Shown here: piece after piece, positions 1 through 7,949 of the stretch
Layout of the letters: each line of letters opens with the position of its first letter
Position numbering within the stretch: the first letter of the stretch is position 1
NCBI RefSeq assembly: GCF_016862555.1
Contig: NZ_BONE01000002.1
Coordinates: forward strand, 1 to 64,000
Reading direction: 5' to 3'
DNA: 64,000 nucleotides
Source: Asanoa siamensis
Lineage (GTDB): Bacteria; Actinomycetota; Actinomycetes; Mycobacteriales; Micromonosporaceae
The notes under the pieces: generated by a model
Told to the model about the DNA's origin: nothing
Database searches by the model: none
The model's input: the letters and a program-made list of their open reading frames with translations, nothing else
Translations under genes and position numbers: made by a program

Positions 1-13
1 GCGAGGGCCGGCG

Positions 14-760
14 TCAGCGCGCTCCGGTCGCCGCGGTCCGCTGCCCCAGCCGGCGTTCCAGGTTCAGGTGCAGCGGGCGGCCCACCTTGAGCACGTCGCG
101 GCCCAGCATCCCGTTGAGCAGGCCCGCCGACGAGGCGTACCAGGCGATCAGCGCCGCGATGATGCCGAAGTACCCACCGATCCGCACGACCTGGGCGTTG
201 TCGACGAAGAAGCCGATGCAGAGCACGACCTCGGTGACGCCCAGGAAGAAGAACAGGGCGAACAGCGCCTCGTTGACCTGACTCGCGAACAGGGTCAGGT
301 AGAGGTTGAACAGCGCGAACGCCAGGAAGATCCAGGCGAGGTCGTTGCGCTGCGCCGCGGCGGGAGCGCCCGGCGCGACGAGGATCAGATACAGCGCCAG
401 GCCGAGATAGAACGCGCCGTACATCGAGAACGCGACCGTGCCGAACAGGTTGCGGTTGCGGAACGACCACATGCCGGCGAGCAACTGGACGAGGCCGCCG
501 GCGAAGATGCCGAAGGTCAGCCAGGCGATCGTGCCGTTCGTCCAGCCCGCGTTGAACGCGGACCACAGGAACGTCGCCAGTGCGAACGCGGCCAGGCCCA
601 GGGGAAGCGCGTCGGCCACGCCACCGAGGGTGCCGGCCCGCGACTCGGCGGCGGCCTCCCCTCGCGCGACCCCCTGTTCGGGCATCGACATGCGCGGGTC
701 CCCGGGTCGGCCGCCGAGCGGCCGGTTCGGTTCGCCCATCGCGGGTGTCTGGTCGGTCAT
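14..760 (-). CDS. Acetate uptake transporter, GPR1/FUN34/SatP (YaaH) family
   Basis: A 248-residue inner-membrane protein with about six hydrophobic helices after a roughly 45-residue polar, Gly/Pro-rich N-terminus. Residues 49-56 (ADALPLGL) match the NPAPLGL-type signature that opens the first helix in this family, and the FGTVAFSMYGAFYLGLA segment matches the second signature. Family members import acetate or succinate with protons. I start at the ATG at 760 because a GAGGGGG ribosome site lies just upstream; an upstream start at 880 would add a basic, non-membrane extension. The specific substrate is inferred from the family only. The neighbouring TetR gene is in tandem but ends 170 bases upstream and is probably a separate unit. 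Confidence 0.85.
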   Translation of the reverse strand: MTDQTPAMGEPNRPLGGRPGDPRMSMPEQGVARGEAAAESRAGTLGGVADALPLGLAAFALATFLWSAFNAGWTNGTIAWLTFGIFAGGLVQLLAGMWSFRNRNLFGTVAFSMYGAFYLGLALYLILVAPGAPAAAQRNDLAWIFLAFALFNLYLTLFASQVNEALFALFFFLGVTEVVLCIGFFVDNAQVVRIGGYFGIIAALIAWYASSAGLLNGMLGRDVLKVGRPLHLNLERRLGQRTAATGAR

Positions 761-931
761 CGCGACCCCCTCTTCGGCAGACAACGCCAGACGCGCGTGT
801 GGCGTGCGCCTGCGGTGGCGGAAGAGGCGGTGCACAACCCGGTCTACGCGGCCGGGCCGCCACCGGACGGCGCCCGACACGTGCGCATTTCCACTATTTC
901 ATCGCGCCCCGGGGCCGCCAGCCGTTCGCCT

Positions 932-1633
932 TTATCCGGGATGGGAGGGACCGCTGTTGCGGTCGGTGATCAACACGCCGACGCCGTCGAGGATGCGGGC
1001 GAGGCCGAACTCGAGCGCCTGGTTCTGCCCGCCGCCGCCGCGCGCCTCGCCCAGCGCCGCGCTCAGGGCGGGGAAGCGCTCCGCGCGGCCGGCGACCAGC
1101 AGGGCGATCGCGTCGTCGACCGTGCCCTCCGCGTCGGCCGGCAGGGCCGCGGTCTGCTGGGCCAGGTTGCGCACGTGGCCGACCAGGGTGACGGCGACGT
1201 CGAGCATCTCGGCGCCGCGCAATCCGGTGCCGGTCAGGCTGGCCACCGCCGCCTCGAGCCAGCCGAGCTCGTTGGGGCCCATCACCCGGGGACCGACCGC
1301 GGCCTCGAGCGCCCACAGGTGGGCGGCGAACGCGTCGAACAGGGCGTGCGACCAGGCGTCCAGGTCCGTGCGCCAGTCGCGGCCGCGCAGCGCCGGTGGC
1401 TCGCCGAGGCCGAGGTCGAGCATCAGCGCGACGAGCTCCGCCTTGCCCGGCACGTACCGGTAGAGGGCCATCTTGGTCACGCCGAGCTGGTCCGCGACCC
1501 GCTGCATGGTGAGCGCGGCGAGCCCGTCCCGGTCGGCGATCTCGATGCCGGCGCGGGCGATGTCGGCCAGCGTGAAGGCCGGCCGCGGTCCACGCCGCGG
1601 CGCGGGCGCCGGTTCCCACAGCAGCTTGTCCAT
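932..1633 (-). CDS. TetR-family repressor with TetR_C-type effector domain
   Basis: A 233-residue regulator. The N-terminal helix-turn-helix runs to about residue 70 and contains the QRVADQLGVTKMALYRYVPGK recognition region typical of TetR; the C-terminal part resembles the tetracycline-repressor class of ligand domains. The ATG at 1633 is preferred over the GTG at 1642, because AAGGTGG sits at ribosome-site distance and overlaps that GTG. It is divergent from a flavin monooxygenase, and the 85-base gap holds one long palindrome (1666-1704), so it very likely represses both genes. The inducer is unknown; a planar aromatic or drug-like substrate of the monooxygenase is a reasonable inference. 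Confidence 0.9.
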   Translation of the reverse strand: MDKLLWEPAPAPRRGPRPAFTLADIARAGIEIADRDGLAALTMQRVADQLGVTKMALYRYVPGKAELVALMLDLGLGEPPALRGRDWRTDLDAWSHALFDAFAAHLWALEAAVGPRVMGPNELGWLEAAVASLTGTGLRGAEMLDVAVTLVGHVRNLAQQTAALPADAEGTVDDAIALLVAGRAERFPALSAALGEARGGGGQNQALEFGLARILDGVGVLITDRNSGPSHPG

Positions 1634-1665
1634 CGCCGCCACCTTAGGGCTTGCCGTCGGTCGAA

Positions 1666-1704
1666 AACTGTGTCTATCGTAAACCGTATCCGACAGACAC
1701 AGTT
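1666..1704. promoter_or_regulatory. 39-bp palindromic operator between tetR and FAD monooxygenase
   Basis: The left arm AACTGTGTCTATCGTAAAC and right arm GTATCCGACAGACACAGTT flank a single central C. Sixteen of 19 arm positions pair, and the outer ten (AACTGTGTCT / AGACACAGTT) are perfect. It is central in the divergent intergenic region and covers any plausible -10 sequences of both genes. TetR dimers bind such dyads; the assignment to the adjacent TetR is inference from position. Confidence 0.85.
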
Positions 1705-1717
1705 AAGGAGATCGAGC

Positions 1718-2896
1718 ATGAGCGCACTCAGCGGGTTCCGGGTCCTGGTGTCGGGTGCCGGCATCGCGGGGCCGGCGCTGGCCTGCCGGCTCGCCGACGC
1801 GGGCGCCGAGACCACCGTCGTGGAGGTCGCGCCGCGGCTGCGGACCAGCGGGTTCGCCGTCGACTTCCGCGGGCCGACCCACCTCGCCGTGCTGGAGCGG
1901 CTCGGTGTCCTCGACGACCTGCGGGCGGTGCAGACCCACGCCGGCGCGATGCGGACGGTCGACGCCGCCGGTCGGACCATCTTCGAGCTCCCGGCCGCGT
2001 TCGCCGGGGGCGACATCGAGGTGCGCCGGCGCGACCTGACGGCCGTGCTGCACCGACGCTCCGCCGACCGGGTCCGCTACGTGTTCGGCGACTCGATCAC
2101 CGCGCTGCGTGACGGTCCCGGCGGGGTCGAGGTCGCGTTCCGGGGTGGTGGGGAAGCGACCTACGACGCCGTGGTCGGCGCCGACGGCATCCACTCGACC
2201 GTGCGCCGGCTGGCGATGGGGCCCGAGGAGCGGTTCGTGCGGCACCTCGGCTATCACATCGCGGGCTGGGACGTGCCCAACGACGTAGGCGCGATGACCG
2301 TCTCCCAGCAGTACAACGTGCCCGGCCGGATGGCGAGCGTGGCGGCGGACGAGCGTGACCCGGCAACGGCCGGCGCGCTCGTCGTCTGGGCGTCCGGTCC
2401 GCTGCGCGTCGGCTGGCTCGACACCGACGCCCAGAAGCGGGCCGTGGCGGCGGCGTTCGGGGGACTGGGCTGGCACGTGCCGCGCCTGCTCGCCGGTCTC
2501 GCCGACGCGCCGGACCTCTACTTCGACGCGATCAGCCGGGTCTCCGTGCCGACCGTGCACAAGGGACGGATCGTGCTGCTCGGCGATGCCGCGTGGGGCG
2601 TCACCCTGGGCGGCATGGGCGTCGGCACGGGCGTGGTCGGTGCCTACGTGTTGGCGGGGGAGCTCGCCCGCACCGGTGGTGACGTCACGGCCGCGTTCGC
2701 GGCCTACGAGCAGCGGATGCGGTCGTACGCGGGGCGGTGGCAGAAGGGCGCGAGCCCCGGTCGGTTCCTGGCCCCGGCGACCCGGGCGGGCCTCTGGTTC
2801 CGCAACACGATGTTCCGTCGCGCCGCGGTCCGCCGCCTACTGGTCAGTAGCTCGACGGCCCTGGCCAAGTCGGCCGACCTGCCCGAGTACCCGTGA
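1718..2896 (+). CDS. FAD-dependent monooxygenase (TetX / p-hydroxybenzoate hydroxylase fold)
   Basis: A 392-residue flavoprotein. The dinucleotide-binding GAGIAG is at residues 13-18, the second NADPH/FAD motif GADGIHS at 154-160, and the FAD-ribityl GD motif (LLGDAAWG) near 289. This is the complete class A monooxygenase arrangement, at the usual length. Such enzymes hydroxylate aromatic or polyketide substrates, some inactivating antibiotics such as tetracycline or rifamycin. The start at 1718 follows AAGGAG with seven bases spacing. It is divergent from its probable TetR repressor across a 39-bp palindrome, suggesting induction by the compound it modifies. The substrate cannot be told from sequence. 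Confidence 0.9.
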   Translation: MSALSGFRVLVSGAGIAGPALACRLADAGAETTVVEVAPRLRTSGFAVDFRGPTHLAVLERLGVLDDLRAVQTHAGAMRTVDAAGRTIFELPAAFAGGDIEVRRRDLTAVLHRRSADRVRYVFGDSITALRDGPGGVEVAFRGGGEATYDAVVGADGIHSTVRRLAMGPEERFVRHLGYHIAGWDVPNDVGAMTVSQQYNVPGRMASVAADERDPATAGALVVWASGPLRVGWLDTDAQKRAVAAAFGGLGWHVPRLLAGLADAPDLYFDAISRVSVPTVHKGRIVLLGDAAWGVTLGGMGVGTGVVGAYVLAGELARTGGDVTAAFAAYEQRMRSYAGRWQKGASPGRFLAPATRAGLWFRNTMFRRAAVRRLLVSSSTALAKSADLPEYP

Positions 2897-2937
2897 CCCG
2901 GATCACGGCGCGCGCGACGGTGACGCTGGGCTAGCGT

Positions 2938-2969
2938 TCTGACGGTTGTCAGATCTGACGGCTGTCAGA
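2938..2969. promoter_or_regulatory. Two tandem 16-bp palindromic operator sites
   Basis: TCTGACGGTTGTCAGA (2938-2953) is followed with no gap by TCTGACGGCTGTCAGA (2954-2969). Each is a perfect TCTGAC-N4-GTCAGA dyad, and the pair is also a larger imperfect palindrome centred on the junction. The block ends 20 bases before the cupin start, where it could overlap the promoter. This looks like cooperative binding of two repressor dimers. The regulator is not identifiable in this window. Confidence 0.75.
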
Positions 2970-2989
2970 ACATTTGAAACGGGGTACGC

Positions 2990-3517
2990 ATGAGCCTTCC
3001 ATTCCAGGACGCGATCGCCGACGACCCGCGCTACACCAAGCGCGGAGCGGTCTTCGTGCCGGCGGGCGAGGGGATCCAGCGCTGGGTCGCCGGCGACATG
3101 TACTCGGTCAAGGCCACGGCCGGGACCACCAACGGCGCTCTCGGTTTCGTCGAGGCCTCGGTGCCGCCCGGCGGTGGCCCGGTCGCCCACGTGCACAACA
3201 AGGAGAGCGAGGCGTTCTACCTCCTCGACGGCGAGTTGGAGTTCCTGGACGGCGACGAGACCTACACCGCGCACTCCGGCGATTTCGTCTTCGTGCCACC
3301 GGGCATCCGCCACCGGTTCAAGAACAAGGGCCTGCACACCGCGAAGCTGCTGTTCCTGTTCAGTCCGGGCGGCGCGGAGGAGTCCTTCGTGGTCGGTGGC
3401 GACGAGCCGGTGCCGGGCCAGCCGATCCCGGCCTGGGGCATGGAGCGGTTCGGGAAGATGATGGCGGACATCGCGCCGCTCGACCTACAGGTCGACATCC
3501 TGCCCGAATCGGAGTGA
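2990..3517 (+). CDS. Cupin-domain protein
   Basis: A 175-residue single-domain cupin. The metal-binding motif is intact: His67, His69 and Glu74 in the first cupin motif (HVHNKESE) and His108 in the second (PPGIRHRF). It resembles the quercetin-dioxygenase-like small cupins of actinobacteria, which may be mononuclear-metal enzymes or small-molecule binders. The ATG at 2990 follows an ACGGGG ribosome site. Two tandem operator sites end 20 bases upstream, so expression is probably tightly repressed. It is not obviously in an operon with the oxidase subunit downstream (94-base gap). The reaction is unknown. Confidence 0.8.
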   Translation: MSLPFQDAIADDPRYTKRGAVFVPAGEGIQRWVAGDMYSVKATAGTTNGALGFVEASVPPGGGPVAHVHNKESEAFYLLDGELEFLDGDETYTAHSGDFVFVPPGIRHRFKNKGLHTAKLLFLFSPGGAEESFVVGGDEPVPGQPIPAWGMERFGKMMADIAPLDLQVDILPESE

Positions 3518-3610
3518 GCTGAGCGGGCCTCACCCGATCGGGGCGCGTCTGCCGGCCGGCCATGGTCGTTAGGCCCAAGGCTGGTTGGCAGACGACCCCG
3601 GGGGCCCGCT

Positions 3611-5359
3611 TTGACGTCCGTAGTTCCAAAGCCGATCGTCACGCGTCCATGGCCGATGCGCGATCAACCGCGGGGGAACGCACTCGCCCGCCTGATCCGC
3701 ACGACGGACGCGAAGCAGATCGGAATCCTGTATCTCACCACGGCGTTCGGCTTCTTCGTCGCGGGCGGGATCATGGCGCTGCTGATGCGCGCCGAACTCG
3801 CCCGGCCCGGGCTGCAGTTCCTCTCGACGGAGCAGTACAACCAGCTCTTCACGATGCACGGCACGATCATGCTGCTGCTGTTCGCGACGCCGATCGTGTT
3901 CGCCTTCGCGAACTTCGTGGTGCCGCTGCAGATCGGCGCGCCGGACGTGTCGTTCCCACGGCTCAACGCGTTCGCGTACTGGCTGTATCTGTTCGGTGGT
4001 TCGCTGGTCCTGATCAGCTTCCTGACACCGAGCGGCGCCGCCGACTTCGGCTGGTTCGCCTACACGCCGCTCAGCGACGTCGAGAACTCGCCCGGCGTCG
4101 GCCCGAACATGTGGGTGTTCGGTCTGATCATCTCCGGCCTGGGCACCATCCTGGGCGCGGTCAACATGATCACGACGATCGTCACGCTGCGCGCGCCCGG
4201 CATGACGATGTTCCGGATGCCGATCTTCACCTGGAACATCCTGATCACCAGTGTGCTGGTCATCTTCGTCTTCCCGCTGCTGGCCGCCACGCTGTTCGCG
4301 TTGGGCGCCGACCGGATCCTCGACGCCAAGGTCTACGAGCCGTCGACGGGCGGCCCGCTGCTCTGGCAGCACCTGTTCTGGTTCTTCGGCCATCCCGAGG
4401 TCTACATCGTCGCCCTGCCGTTCTTCGGCATCGTCACCGAGGTCATCCCGGTCTTCTCCCGCAAGCCGGTATTCGGCTACAAGGGACTCGTCGGTGCGAC
4501 CATCGCGATCGCGGCGCTGTCGATGAGCGTGTGGGCGCACCACATGTTCGCGACGGGCCAGGTGCTGCTGCCGTTCTTCAGCTTCCTCAGCTATCTGATC
4601 GCCGTACCCACCGGTGTGAAGTTCTTCAACTGGATCGGCACGATGTGGCGGGGCCAACTCACCTTCGAGACACCCATGCTGTTCTCGGTAGGCTTCCTGG
4701 TGACATTCCTGCTCGGCGGCCTGACGGGCGTGCTGCTGGCCAGCCCACCGGTGGACTGGCACGTCTCCGACTCGTACTTCGTCGTCGCGCACTTCCATTA
4801 CGTGCTCTTCGGAACGATCGTGTTCGCCGTCTATTCCGGGGTCTATTTCTGGTTCCCGAAGATGTTCGGCCGGATGCTCGACGAACGCCTAGGGAAGATC
4901 CATTTCTGGTTGACCTTCATCGGCTTCCACACGACGTTCCTGGTGCAACACTGGGTGGGCAACGAGGGCATGCCCCGGCGCTACGCGGACTACCGCCCGA
5001 CCGACGGTTTCACGACGCTCAATGAGATCTCGACGATCGGAGCGTTCATTCTGGGGGCGTCGACGCTACCGTTCATCTACAACTGCTGGAAGGCCTACAA
5101 GGCGGGCCCACTGGTGCTGGCCGACGACCCGTGGGGGCACGGCAATTCCCTGGAATGGGCGACGTCGTCGCCACCACCGCTGCGCAACTTTGACAGGATG
5201 CCCCGGATCCGCTCGGAACGACCGGCCTTCGACGCGAAGTTCCCGGAACTGGCGGCGGGCTCGCAGTCGATCGCGGGGCCGCCGGAGGGTGGGGCGAAGC
5301 CCTTCACCCGCGAATCCGACGGCGGCGCCTCCTACCCGGAGGACAAGCAGAGGCGATAG
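3611..5359 (+). CDS. ctaD: Cytochrome c oxidase (aa3-type) subunit I
   Basis: A 582-residue, about 12-helix catalytic subunit of the terminal haem-copper oxidase. All six metal-ligand histidines can be placed: His83 (haem a), His261 in HPEVY, His310 and His311 (Cu-B) in WAHHM, His394 and His396 in HFHYV. The cross-linking Tyr of HPEVY is present. A TTG start at 3611 is chosen because it retains the conserved N-terminal [10 protein letters not shown], preceded by a GGGGG stretch; the alternative internal ATG would remove it. No ctaC, ctaE or assembly gene is nearby, so this is a stand-alone copy, perhaps a second subunit I assembling with subunits encoded elsewhere. Confidence 0.95.
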   Translation: MTSVVPKPIVTRPWPMRDQPRGNALARLIRTTDAKQIGILYLTTAFGFFVAGGIMALLMRAELARPGLQFLSTEQYNQLFTMHGTIMLLLFATPIVFAFANFVVPLQIGAPDVSFPRLNAFAYWLYLFGGSLVLISFLTPSGAADFGWFAYTPLSDVENSPGVGPNMWVFGLIISGLGTILGAVNMITTIVTLRAPGMTMFRMPIFTWNILITSVLVIFVFPLLAATLFALGADRILDAKVYEPSTGGPLLWQHLFWFFGHPEVYIVALPFFGIVTEVIPVFSRKPVFGYKGLVGATIAIAALSMSVWAHHMFATGQVLLPFFSFLSYLIAVPTGVKFFNWIGTMWRGQLTFETPMLFSVGFLVTFLLGGLTGVLLASPPVDWHVSDSYFVVAHFHYVLFGTIVFAVYSGVYFWFPKMFGRMLDERLGKIHFWLTFIGFHTTFLVQHWVGNEGMPRRYADYRPTDGFTTLNEISTIGAFILGASTLPFIYNCWKAYKAGPLVLADDPWGHGNSLEWATSSPPPLRNFDRMPRIRSERPAFDAKFPELAAGSQSIAGPPEGGAKPFTRESDGGASYPEDKQRR

Positions 5360-5748
5360 GTGCTGTTTCTGGCTCGGGTCCGCGTGGGGCGCGACCGTCG
5401 CTCCCGCCAGGCACCGCTCCGCTTCGCTCCGCTGCGACCTCCGCAGCGGGTCACGGTCACAGAGCGAACCCGCGCGGCCCAGCCGGTGCGCAATGACCGG
5501 GACGCCGGGCTGAAGGTTGAGCCCGCGGTCGACGCGAGCACCTGTTCGCCCGCCCGGCTCAGCCGGGTGGCGGCGTCGGCCGGGGGCGCGATGACCGGCA
5601 AGCCAGACTGAAGGTCGAGCCTGCGGCAGCGCGGCTGAGCGGGGTAGGAAGACTGTGGCAGCGCTCGTTAGCAGGGACGCGATGACCGGCACGGCGGTCT
5701 GAAGGTCGGGCCTGCGGTCGACGTCGAGCATCTGGTCGGCCGCGCGGC
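5360..5748. other. Gene-free stretch holding degraded copies of the adjacent 3' end
   Basis: No credible complete gene is seen. Most of this stretch consists of degenerate tandem copies, on the minus strand, of the last ~100 bases of the membrane-protein gene that ends at 5749. In suitable frames they still read as relatives of its C-terminus, for example DLQTAVPVIASLLTSAATVF beside the real DLQSGVLVIAPLLAGAATVF. The part next to ctaD (5360-5489) shows nothing recognisable. Confidence 0.6.
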
Positions 5749-5860
5749 TCAGTCGGGTAGGAAGACCGTGGCTGCGCCGGCCAGGAGGGGCGCGATGACC
5801 AGCACGCCGGACTGAAGGTCGGCCAGCAGCCCACGGTCGACGCCGAGCACCTGCTCGATC
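5490..5860 (-). repeat. Degenerate tandem repeat of the membrane-protein 3' end, about four units
   Basis: The plus-strand phrase GATGACCGGCANGCCGGNCT followed by GAAGGT recurs starting near 5490, 5588, 5679 and 5792, a spacing of 98, 91 and 113 bases. The associated phrases CGGTCGACG..GAGCA and CGGCTCAG..GGGTAGGAAGAC also recur. The copy at 5792 is inside the real gene; the others lie beyond its stop codon and have drifted. Confidence 0.7.
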
Positions 5861-7004
5861 TCGTGGCGCCGGGCCACGCGATCGAGCAGGTCGGCGGCGG
5901 GCGCGCCGGCCAGCGCCACCAACTCCCGGCAGACCTTCCGGGCGGCGGTGCGAACGGCGGTCGCCGCCGGGGCATAAGCGATCGCCATGAGCAGCGACAT
6001 ATTCGCTCCGAACAGGACGATGACACCGTCGGCCGCAGCCCCACGCGGCGCGGGCGCCGCACCCAACGCCAGGGTGGCCAACGTGACCAGACTGCCGAGG
6101 GCGCCGAGCGAACCGGCCAGCAGCCGCCGAAGCGCGAGCAACTCCTCGACCCGTTCCCCAGCATCGACACGGACACCACACGGCGGCGCCTGTCTCGCGG
6201 TCACGCCAACTCGCTCGCCGCGCACGGCGGTGCGGGCAGTTTGGTGGGTTGCGGTTGCGCCGGTTTGGTCGCGGGTTGCGGTTACGTCAAGCCGTTCATG
6301 CGCCAGGGTGGTCCCGGTTCCTTCGCGGTCCGGAGTGGCGGCGACCTTCTCCTGGACCAAGGCGGCTTCGGTCCGTTCGTGGGTCGTGGTGGTGTCGGCC
6401 GGTTCGTGGGTGGCGGTCGTGCCGACCTGCTCGCGGCTTGCGGTGGCGTCAGGCGGTTGGTGGGTTGCGGTCGTGGCGACGTGGTCGGAGTTGCGGTCGC
6501 GTGGACCTGTCCGTGGGGCGAGGTTGTGTCGGGCGGTTCGTGGGTTGCGGTCGGACTGACCTGCTCGTCCCTCGCAATCGCGAAGGCGCGCTCGCGGATC
6601 GCCGCCAGGCCCGCCGCCACAGGGACTGCCGCCAACACCGCGAGTGTCACCAGCAGCAGTCCGATCGGGCGGCGGGCGACGACCTCCGTGCCAGGTGCGG
6701 AGGCGGACACCGCCAGGCTCACCGCGAACAGCAGCAGGCTGGCGCAGCCGAGCAGGGCCACGTACCGGAGCACGGCCGATCGCCTGACCGCGCCCGCCGC
6801 GAGGATCTCCGGCCAGCGCGCCAGGCCGTACCCGAAGACCGCGCCGCTCGCTGTGGTCAGGCCGATCGCCATGCCAGCCCAGACCACCCAGAGGTCGCTG
6901 CCCCGGTGGGTCGACCAGAGTGCGATCGCCAGCCCGCTCGCGGCGCCGAGAACCACGTAGGCGCCGCGGGCCGGAGCGGCCCGCCACCACGGAACTGCCG
7001 GCAC
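5749..7004 (-). pseudogene. Membrane protein with Thr/His-rich repeats, split by a frameshift near 6490
   Basis: The first half, read from a GTG at 7004, has about four hydrophobic helices followed by DEQVSPTATHEPPDTT-type repeats. That frame runs into a basic, Pro-rich unnatural tail that stops at 6282. From about 6490 the same repeat continues in the neighbouring frame (DHVATTATHQPPD, EQVGTTATHEPAD) and leads to another hydrophobic domain ending at 5749 in VFLPD. Restoring one base near 6485-6495 would give one protein of about 418 residues: membrane domain, repeat linker, membrane domain. Codon use stays GC3-rich on both sides. It may be a true pseudogene, a phase-variable gene, a frameshifting site or a sequencing error. 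I recognise no family. Confidence 0.6.
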
Positions 7005-7037
7005 GACCCACAGTGTACGAAGGCATCGAAAAATTTC

Positions 7038-7069
7038 GTTAGGTCTATTTACTGTTAGGTTTGTTTACC
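7038..7069 (+). promoter_or_regulatory. Tandem 16-bp direct repeat upstream of the LPMO gene
   Basis: GTTAGGTCTATTTACT (7038-7053) is directly followed by GTTAGGTTTGTTTACC (7054-7069), 13 of 16 identical. The stretch is strikingly AT-rich for this DNA and lies 55-86 bases before the LPMO start, a usual position for promoter and activator or repressor sites. It also lies just upstream of the divergent membrane gene at 7004, so it could serve both. The binding protein is unknown. Confidence 0.55.
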
Positions 7070-7123
7070 TTATGGTGTGGCCAGGAAGGGATCGGTATCG
7101 CTCTATGAAGTGAGGAGGACTTC

Positions 7124-7840
7124 ATGCGTAGACGCATCATGCTTCCCGTGTTGACCGTCGCCGCCCTGCTGGTCTCGATGTTCCTGGCCGCGCCGGCGCA
7201 GGCGCACGGCTACATCTCCTCACCGGCCAGCCGGCAGGCGATGTGCGCGCAGGGGCGGGTCGCCAACTGCGGTGACATCGTGTACGAGCCGCAGAGCGTC
7301 GAGGCGCCCAAGGGCTCGATGCAGTGCAACGGTGGCGGCAGCCGGTTCGGTGTCCTCAACGACAACAGCCGCAACTGGCCCGCGACGTCCGTCGGGCAGA
7401 ACGTGACCTTCAACTGGGTGATCACCGCCCGGCACGCCACCAGCACCTGGGAGTACTTCGTCGGCGGCACCCGCATCGCGGTCTTCGACGACCGTGGGGC
7501 GCAACCCGGCGCGACCAAGTCGCACAACGTCAGTCTCGGCGGCCGCACCGGCCGGCTCACCGTGCTGGCCCGCTGGAACGTCGCGGACACCGCGATGGCC
7601 TTCTACGCCTGCGTCGACCTCCAGGTCGGCAGCGGCGGCGGTGGCGGCACCAACCCGCCGCCGACGAACCCGCCGCCGGCGACGTGCGGCAGCCCGTGGA
7701 GCGCGAGCGCGGTCTACAACGGCGGCGCGGTCGTCTCGCACAACGGCCGGCGCTGGCAGGCCCAGTGGTGGACGCAGGGCGAGACGCCCGGCACCACCGG
7801 CGAGTGGGGCGTCTGGCGCGACCAGGGCGCCTGCTCGTAG
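7124..7840 (+). CDS. Secreted AA10 lytic polysaccharide monooxygenase with chitin-binding module
   Basis: A 238-residue secreted copper enzyme that oxidatively cleaves crystalline polysaccharide, most likely chitin. The signal peptide ends AQA, leaving His28 as the mature N-terminus, the first ligand of the copper histidine brace; His104 in TARHATSTW is the second and Phe160 (AMAFY) sits at the usual axial position. After a Gly/Pro linker (about 170-186) a CBM5/12-like domain follows with exposed Trp residues (WQAQWWTQGETPG). The start follows GTGAGGAGG. Regulation is suggested by the tandem 16-bp repeats upstream, and a hairpin terminator follows. It probably works with chitinases encoded elsewhere. 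Confidence 0.95.
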   Translation: MRRRIMLPVLTVAALLVSMFLAAPAQAHGYISSPASRQAMCAQGRVANCGDIVYEPQSVEAPKGSMQCNGGGSRFGVLNDNSRNWPATSVGQNVTFNWVITARHATSTWEYFVGGTRIAVFDDRGAQPGATKSHNVSLGGRTGRLTVLARWNVADTAMAFYACVDLQVGSGGGGGTNPPPTNPPPATCGSPWSASAVYNGGAVVSHNGRRWQAQWWTQGETPGTTGEWGVWRDQGACS

Positions 7841-7849
7841 GCACCGAAC

Positions 7850-7888
7850 GACCCCGCGCCACCGCTGACGAACCGGCGGCGCGGGGTC
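7850..7888 (+). terminator. Hairpin terminator after the LPMO gene
   Basis: A perfect 11-bp stem, GACCCCGCGCC (7850-7860) with GGCGCGGGGTC (7878-7888), separated by a 17-base loop and starting nine bases after the LPMO stop codon. There is no T-run, as is common in actinomycetes. Confidence 0.7.
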
Positions 7889-7949
7889 GGCACCGCACCA
7901 CCGCTCGGACCGCGGGCCAGCACAGCGTCGGGATGGAGGCGGTTCCACA

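Noticed and set aside
68-1717. A long open frame on the plus strand running into the flavin monooxygenase
   Set aside because: Its translation is Arg/Gln/Asp-rich and antisense to two well-supported genes (acetate transporter and TetR); only the part from 1718 has a ribosome site and homology.
3569-4798. Large minus-strand open frame opposite ctaD
   Set aside because: Antisense shadow with charged, low-complexity translation; ctaD on the plus strand has all catalytic histidines.
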